DNA of 64,000 bases, from NCBI RefSeq assembly GCF_023347255.1, contig NZ_CP094466.1:2542001-2606000 (forward strand). The letters are read 5' to 3'. This DNA is from Faecalibacterium sp. I4-3-84. Lineage in GTDB: Bacteria > Bacillota > Clostridia > Oscillospirales > Ruminococcaceae. Position 1 is the first letter of the stretch, and every line of letters begins with the position of its first letter. The notes below the pieces were generated by a model, which saw only the letters and a program-made list of their open reading frames with translations, had not been told where the DNA came from and ran no database searches. Shown here one piece after another: positions 60,843-64,000 of this stretch. Made by a program: the position numbers and the translations under genes.

Positions 60843-61049
60843 TTATAGCCCAAGATAATCCTCAATGCTCATGCCGAGCGCAGCGGCGACGGCATGAATC
60901 TGGTAAACATCGCGCGGGACCCGGCGACCGGCCTCCCAGTCCTCAAGCGTCCGCAGCGAGACACCGGAGAGCTGCGCCAACCGGGTGCGGTTCAGTCCAC
61001 GAGACTCTCGCAGGTAGATTATGCGAGCTGTAAGTGGCATAGACACCAT
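60843..61049 (-). CDS. XRE-family regulator of the right arm
   Basis: 68 residues, a single HTH domain (LNRTRLAQLSGVSLRTLEDWEAGRR) with a short C-terminal helix. ATG 61049 is preferred because AAGGGGG lies 9 bases before it; the frame is open 35 codons further upstream, through a hairpin region. It probably controls this minus-strand unit, perhaps through the palindrome at 61393. Confidence 0.8.
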   Translation of the reverse strand: MVSMPLTARIIYLRESRGLNRTRLAQLSGVSLRTLEDWEAGRRVPRDVYQIHAVAAALGMSIEDYLGL

Positions 61050-61050
61050 C

Positions 61051-61078
61051 TTGAAATCCCCCTTGAATCTGCTATAAT
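61051..61078 (+). promoter_or_regulatory. Promoter of a candidate small RNA
   Basis: TTGAAA (61051-61056), 16-base spacer, TATAAT (61073-61078), reading rightward, opposite to the surrounding genes. The expected start is near 61085. Confidence 0.6.
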
Positions 61079-61084
61079 AGAAAT

Positions 61085-61213
61085 GCCGGAGGAGTGAGGC
61101 ATCTGCAAGCTGTTTCTCGCTCCCCCGGCGTTTCAGAACTCTGGCCGCCGTCATCGGCCTTTGTTCTTCATCGGAGAGCCCTGCTTACTTGTTGAGCAGG
61201 GCTTTTACTTTTT
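61085..61213 (+). ncRNA. Candidate 129-nt structured small RNA
   Basis: It begins with a 14-position stem (61085-61098 with 61116-61129; 12 Watson-Crick pairs, one G-T, one mismatch). It ends with a terminator AGCCCTGCT-9-AGCAGGGCT (61177-61203) followed by TTTACTTTTT. A consensus promoter lies directly before it and no open frame of note is inside. Its 3' end is antisense to the last codons of the 46-residue gene on the minus strand. Confidence 0.5.
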
Positions 61214-61325
61214 CCACGGCCTCCTCGAGCGTTTTGCTGTTACGCATAAGCTCAAGAATTTCACGGGTCCGGTTCTCTTTTGCCTCGTCACGAAGCACCT
61301 CGGCGGTATTCATTTCGTCGTCCAT
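61185..61325 (-). CDS. 46-residue protein of unknown function
   Basis: MDDEMNTAEVLRDEAKENR, a highly charged helix, then ILELMRNSKTLEEAVEKV. AAAGGAAA lies 5 bases before the ATG, and a promoter with an operator palindrome lies further upstream. It is the first gene of the unit that includes the XRE regulator. The size and charge resemble small anti-toxin or adaptor proteins, but no match was recognised. Confidence 0.65.
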   Translation of the reverse strand: MDDEMNTAEVLRDEAKENRTREILELMRNSKTLEEAVEKVKALLNK

Positions 61326-61357
61326 TTTGTTTCCTTTCTGGCCTTGCCACCTTACTC

Positions 61358-61379
61358 GTTGAGGGGCAGCCCCCTCAAC
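61358..61379 (-). other. Leader hairpin of the 46-residue gene
   Basis: GTTGAGGGG-cagc-CCCCTCAAC, a perfect 9-bp stem between promoter and start codon. There is no T-run, so it is probably an RNA stability or control element. Confidence 0.5.
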
Positions 61380-61386
61380 TGACTAT

Positions 61387-61415
61387 ATTATACCACGCGA
61401 GCGCGTGGAAAGCAA
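61387..61415 (-). promoter_or_regulatory. Leftward promoter with a palindromic operator in its spacer
   Basis: On the minus strand: TTGCTT (61415-61410), 17-base spacer, TATAAT (61392-61387). CCACGCG-ag-CGCGTGG (61393-61408) fills the spacer, an ideal place for repression, probably by the XRE protein of this unit. Confidence 0.65.
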
Positions 61416-61463
61416 GAGCAAAATGGCAAAAACTTGAAATATTTTTGCGTACCTGTGAAAGAT

Positions 61464-61925
61464 TTACTGCTCGATGTACCGAAAGAGAAAACCGCCCGCA
61501 TGGGGTAACTTTCCCTTGCATACCTTTCCGATTGCGCTGTCATCCAGACCGGTAGCACGGGAGGCAGCGGCGATACTCGGATACTCATGTATGACCTGAT
61601 TTGTCTTGCGGTCAATCTGGCAGACCGGAGCGAGCGTTGAGCCGTGATAGGCGCGGACGCTCCGGCCGTATCCGTCGCCCGGTTCGGGAGCCGTCTTGCC
61701 GTTCCACTTTGCGCCGGATGCGAGACCGCCGAAAAGAAAGCCCTGCATCTCGTAGGCACGGGACAGACGTCCCAGCAGCGTGTCGAGCTGGTCGCGCTGG
61801 TTCCGGTCGAGAGACTTGAGGAACGCGTCAATTTCCTTTTCGGCCTCGACGACCTCCTGAATCCCGACGTGCAAAACGTCGTTTTGCTCATACTTCTCAT
61901 ACAACGTCCGATAGACAGCAGCCAC
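61464..61925 (-). CDS. Two-domain phage protein with NUMOD-like C-terminus
   Basis: 153 residues from GTG 61925 (AAGGAGG upstream). The N-terminal 70 residues are a helical bundle resembling DUF6809. The C-terminal part (QIDRKTNQVIHEYPSIAAAS ... AIGKVCKGKLPHAGGFLFRY) resembles the NUMOD1/IENR1 DNA-binding module of homing endonucleases. No HNH or GIY-YIG nuclease domain is present, so it may simply bind DNA. Confidence 0.6.
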   Translation of the reverse strand: MAAVYRTLYEKYEQNDVLHVGIQEVVEAEKEIDAFLKSLDRNQRDQLDTLLGRLSRAYEMQGFLFGGLASGAKWNGKTAPEPGDGYGRSVRAYHGSTLAPVCQIDRKTNQVIHEYPSIAAASRATGLDDSAIGKVCKGKLPHAGGFLFRYIEQ

Positions 61926-61938
61926 GGTACAGGCCTCC

Positions 61939-62145
61939 TTACATCCCGGCTATAACATCGGCGAGCTCCTCGGGAGAAGCATTCACCCAATCTGCGAGCT
62001 CTTTCTTTGTCTCCTCGTAATCTTCCAGCACGACGGCGGCAGCCTCATTCTGCCCGTCGATTGCCCGCCCGGAGGACAGGTCATCCGCAGCGACAAGGCG
62101 CAGGATGGCGACGGCGCGCCGGAGGCTCATTTTCTTTCTTCCCAT
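61939..62145 (-). CDS. Small helical phage protein
   Basis: 68 residues from ATG 62145; an alternative ATG at 62132 overlaps the neighbour's stop codon (ATGA). LRRAVAILRLVAADDL and acidic DYEETKKELADWV suggest a helical protein. Unknown role. Confidence 0.55.
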   Translation of the reverse strand: MGRKKMSLRRAVAILRLVAADDLSSGRAIDGQNEAAAVVLEDYEETKKELADWVNASPEELADVIAGM

Positions 62146-62549
62146 TCTGCGGACACCTCCCCGTCTTTGTAAAAGAGATTTGCACGACGCAGGCGGAACG
62201 CCTCAAGAATGAGCGTGAAAGCAGTGTCGCAGGTGGCGTAGACCATCTCGAAACCGGGCATCTCCCATAGACCGGCATTATAGAAATTGGCAGCCAGCTC
62301 GACGACGATGCGCTCATTCTGGCTTAAATTGAACGCCTCTTCTGCAGCCGTAAACATCATGTAGTCCTCACCAATGACGGCAATGCGGAGCTCCGGCCAG
62401 CGCGTGAGCGCGGAGAGCAGATACAGGGACGCGCCCCAATACGGATTGATGCGCCCGGATTCGGGATTTACGATGTGAGGAATCCGCTGAAGCTCAGACA
62501 GGAACGCGGCCTCGTGCTCCGGGCTTTTGTATGTGATATTGATTTCCAT
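62127..62549 (-). CDS. DUF6075-like phage protein
   Basis: 140 residues from ATG 62549 (AAGGAGG upstream). YKSPEHEAAFLSELQRI and the RINPYWGASLYLLSAL stretch are typical of a small family of Clostridia phage and element proteins of unknown role. The longer open frame upstream is a serine-rich shadow. Confidence 0.65.
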   Translation of the reverse strand: MEINITYKSPEHEAAFLSELQRIPHIVNPESGRINPYWGASLYLLSALTRWPELRIAVIGEDYMMFTAAEEAFNLSQNERIVVELAANFYNAGLWEMPGFEMVYATCDTAFTLILEAFRLRRANLFYKDGEVSAEWEERK

Positions 62550-62559
62550 GCGAGCCTCC

Positions 62560-62946
62560 TTACATATCGACCGAAACAAAATGATAGGCGTACCAGCGAC
62601 CGCGACGGCGGAAGAGCTTGACGCCGGTGGTGAAGAACTGCCCGCCGCAGCCCAGCTCGTCGAAAAGGCGGTAGGACCGGTACATCTTGAACCACAAGAG
62701 AGCCCGCTCCTCGGAATAGTCGGCGGTGTAGTCGGGCAGCTCAACAAGCTCAACGAAAGAATCGAGCTCGTCGCGGACGATGTGGTAATCAGAATCCCGA
62801 TTGACGTACTCCCGGATGTCGCGCTTGAGCTGAATGACGAACTCCTCGACGCGCTCGCTATGCACCGGACCGGGAAACCGCTCGAACATGAGCAGGTCAC
62901 TGTACGCCTCCTTGAGGCTGTCGTAATCGTGAATATCGCGGGCCAT
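62560..62946 (-). CDS. Phage protein of unknown function
   Basis: 128 residues, acidic N-terminal two thirds and basic aromatic end (RRRGRWYAYHFVSVDM). Its ATG overlaps the stop of the next upstream gene. No family recognised. Confidence 0.55.
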   Translation of the reverse strand: MARDIHDYDSLKEAYSDLLMFERFPGPVHSERVEEFVIQLKRDIREYVNRDSDYHIVRDELDSFVELVELPDYTADYSEERALLWFKMYRSYRLFDELGCGGQFFTTGVKLFRRRGRWYAYHFVSVDM

Positions 62947-63275
62947 TAGGCTCCCTCCTTTGCTTCTCTTGCCTTGCGGAGCTCCTGCAGAAATTCGGGA
63001 AGCGGCAGGTGCTCAAGCTCATACTCCCGGCGCGCAGCCGGAGACAGACTATCGAGCCATGCCTGATGCTTTACTCGCTCCTGCTCGGCGCAGGCCCGGA
63101 TGCTGGCGAGAGCATCCGCAGGCGGATAGTCCTCGCTGACGTACCATGTGATTTTGCCCTCGACGGAGATGTGGGCGACCATCTTAAAATCGCCGTTCTC
63201 CATCACGGCGGAGTTACAGACCGTGACGCCGTTTCCGAGACAGCCGAGAAACAACTTGAAATTCTGGGTGGCCAT
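62946..63275 (-). CDS. Small accessory-region protein
   Basis: 109 residues. FLGCLGNGVTVCNSAVMENG followed by FKMVAHISVEGKITWYV is a recurrent pattern in Clostridia phages and conjugative elements; the function is unknown. The C-terminus is helical. It overlaps both neighbours by 1 base. Confidence 0.65.
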   Translation of the reverse strand: MATQNFKLFLGCLGNGVTVCNSAVMENGDFKMVAHISVEGKITWYVSEDYPPADALASIRACAEQERVKHQAWLDSLSPAARREYELEHLPLPEFLQELRKAREAKEGA

Positions 63276-63814
63276 CAGTAAATCTCCTCCTCAAGCATCT
63301 TTTTGCTGAACCGCTCAATCTCCTCGAGAGAGGTCCACTCCGGCTTCTCGTCGTCGGAAAAGCTGTCCCACAGGATGCGCATTGCCTGAATATGATTCTC
63401 AACGCAGCAGCCCCAGAGGTACTTGCTGAAACGCGAGCCGCAGCCGAGGAAATACTTGCAGTCCTGAATACAGCGGCTCAAGAGCCTGTAACGAAACTCG
63501 GCATCAGAGCCGACAAGGTCGGTGGCGACGTTGCCGAAATAATGAAAGTCCGCGTCGCCAGCGAAGTAGAGCGTGACGCTGGCCTCGAGGCTGCGCGGCC
63601 AGCCGTCCGGGTACGGACGGGTCGAGCCGTCAGAGAAGTGGGTCATCGCGGTTGCGGTCACCCCGATGGCGGCCTCGTTCTCACGGGGACGGCAGAAGAA
63701 CGTGCGAATCTGGATGCGCTCGCACTCCATGGAACCAGCATTCCCGATACTGTCAGGGAACAGGGACACGGCCGGGTCATACCCGGCAGCTTTCAAACGC
63801 TCAAGAACAGTCAT
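63275..63814 (-). CDS. Protein with C-terminal LPD11-like domain
   Basis: 179 residues. The C-terminal 65 residues (DCKYFLGCGSRFSKYLWGCC, then QAMRILWDSF and KPEWTSLEEIERFSKKM) match the style of LPD11, a module of large polyvalent proteins that enter cells with phages or conjugative elements. Here it is on a small protein. The N-terminal 110 residues are unassigned. Confidence 0.65.
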   Translation of the reverse strand: MTVLERLKAAGYDPAVSLFPDSIGNAGSMECERIQIRTFFCRPRENEAAIGVTATAMTHFSDGSTRPYPDGWPRSLEASVTLYFAGDADFHYFGNVATDLVGSDAEFRYRLLSRCIQDCKYFLGCGSRFSKYLWGCCVENHIQAMRILWDSFSDDEKPEWTSLEEIERFSKKMLEEEIY

Positions 63815-63826
63815 CAGAAGAACCTC

Positions 63827-63934
63827 CTATTCAAACGTATACACATAGCCGTTGTACGGAAAGGCAGCGGCAGCGGCGGCCGCCCGGGCGACCTCCTCGG
63901 CCTTGACGAACCCGAAATACCTTACCTGCGTCAT
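63827..63934 (-). CDS. 35-residue small protein
   Basis: MTQVRYFGFVKAEEVARAAA then A-rich helix and FPYNGYVYTFE. AAGGAGGTG lies 7 bases before the ATG. The size and strong ribosome site indicate a real mini-gene; the role is unknown. Confidence 0.6.
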   Translation of the reverse strand: MTQVRYFGFVKAEEVARAAAAAAAFPYNGYVYTFE

Positions 63935-63947
63935 AACGCGCACCTCC

Positions 63948-64000
63948 TTAATCTCTGTTCTCACGCTTCCACATGAGAAAGTTCTGGTAATCATCTTGAC
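63948..64000 (-). CDS. C-terminal end of a gene that runs off the window
   Basis: Minus-strand frame ending QDDYQNFLMWKRENRD with TAA at 63950-63948, followed by the ribosome site of the next small gene. Only 17 codons are visible. Confidence 0.5.
   Translation of the reverse strand, partial: QDDYQNFLMWKRENRD

Larger units (their letters stand above)
6965..64000. mobile_element. Prophage (PBSX-like contractile-tail phage with serine integrase and DGR), right end not reached
   Basis: Integrase, repressor/Cro switch, replication genes, terminase, portal, capsid, sheath, tube, tape measure, baseplate, fibre, endolysin and holin genes occur in conventional order. The left boundary is set by the interrupted glycohydrolase gene. 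No second copy of a left-end sequence was noticed before 64000, and minus-strand phage-type genes run off the edge, so the element is longer than about 57 kb. Confidence 0.9.

Noticed and set aside
1-64000. CRISPR arrays, tRNA or rRNA genes
   Set aside because: No regularly spaced direct repeats with spacers and no cloverleaf or rRNA-like sequence was noticed; a tRNA search program would be needed to exclude tRNAs fully.
60843-64000. Right arm as host chromosome beyond attR
   Set aside because: The genes are phage- or element-like, no attR or glycohydrolase remainder was found, and a terminator plus XRE unit is common inside prophages; a host origin is not fully excluded.

Overview
The window holds a low-copy chromosomal segment of a Gram-positive anaerobe (1 to about 6960) followed by most of a large prophage (about 6960 to the right edge, which is still inside phage-type DNA). 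The host genes include a family 4 phospho-glycosidase, a superoxide reductase, DUF523, a Cof-type HAD phosphatase, a PTH2-type peptidyl-tRNA hydrolase, a DUF5131 radical-SAM-like protein and a macrodomain protein. Together with strong AGGAGG ribosome sites and a fairly high GC content, they suggest a gut Clostridia member, perhaps an Oscillospiraceae/Faecalibacterium relative. The genus is an inference; no rRNA is present.

Layout. 1-6978: host genes, ending in a macrodomain - vWA - ADP-ribosylglycohydrolase operon whose third gene is cut after 17 codons. The cut lies next to the prophage serine integrase (7024-8616, minus), so the prophage appears to have inserted into that gene. 8664-9625: lysogeny switch (minus-strand XRE repressor, plus-strand Cro-like gene, divergent promoters, ATGACGC/GCGTCAT operators). 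9702-28321: early genes, including a membrane-anchored lytic transglycosylase, a one-chain SbcD-SbcC fusion, a DnaD-like initiator and DnaC-like loader, a MazG-like protein, RecU, an ArpU-like late regulator and many small zinc-ribbon proteins. 28364-28492: candidate late promoter and terminator. 28535-31548: two ParB/Srx-domain proteins, a radical SAM protein and a PLP-dependent enzyme, a possible DNA-modification cassette. 31568-54694: packaging, head and contractile-tail genes in PBSX/Xkd order, with a -1 frameshift site in the tail chaperone gene.

54580-56177 is a diversity-generating retroelement (DGR). The 3' end of the tail-fibre gene (variable repeat, VR) is copied 215 bp downstream as a 113-bp template repeat (TR). 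All 8 mismatches lie at template adenines. A hairpin follows VR, and a DGR-type reverse transcriptase follows TR. It should diversify the receptor-binding tip of the fibre. No Avd gene is visible.

56110-58626: a tail-associated gene, membrane proteins, an M15 endolysin and two holin-type proteins, closed by a strong terminator. 58707-59202 is a repeat-rich non-coding region. 59203-60801 holds small plus-strand genes. From 60843 to the edge, minus-strand genes include an XRE regulator, small acidic proteins and an LPD11-like protein. A candidate 129-nt small RNA lies between them (61085-61213). The right attachment site and the rest of the interrupted host gene are outside the window.
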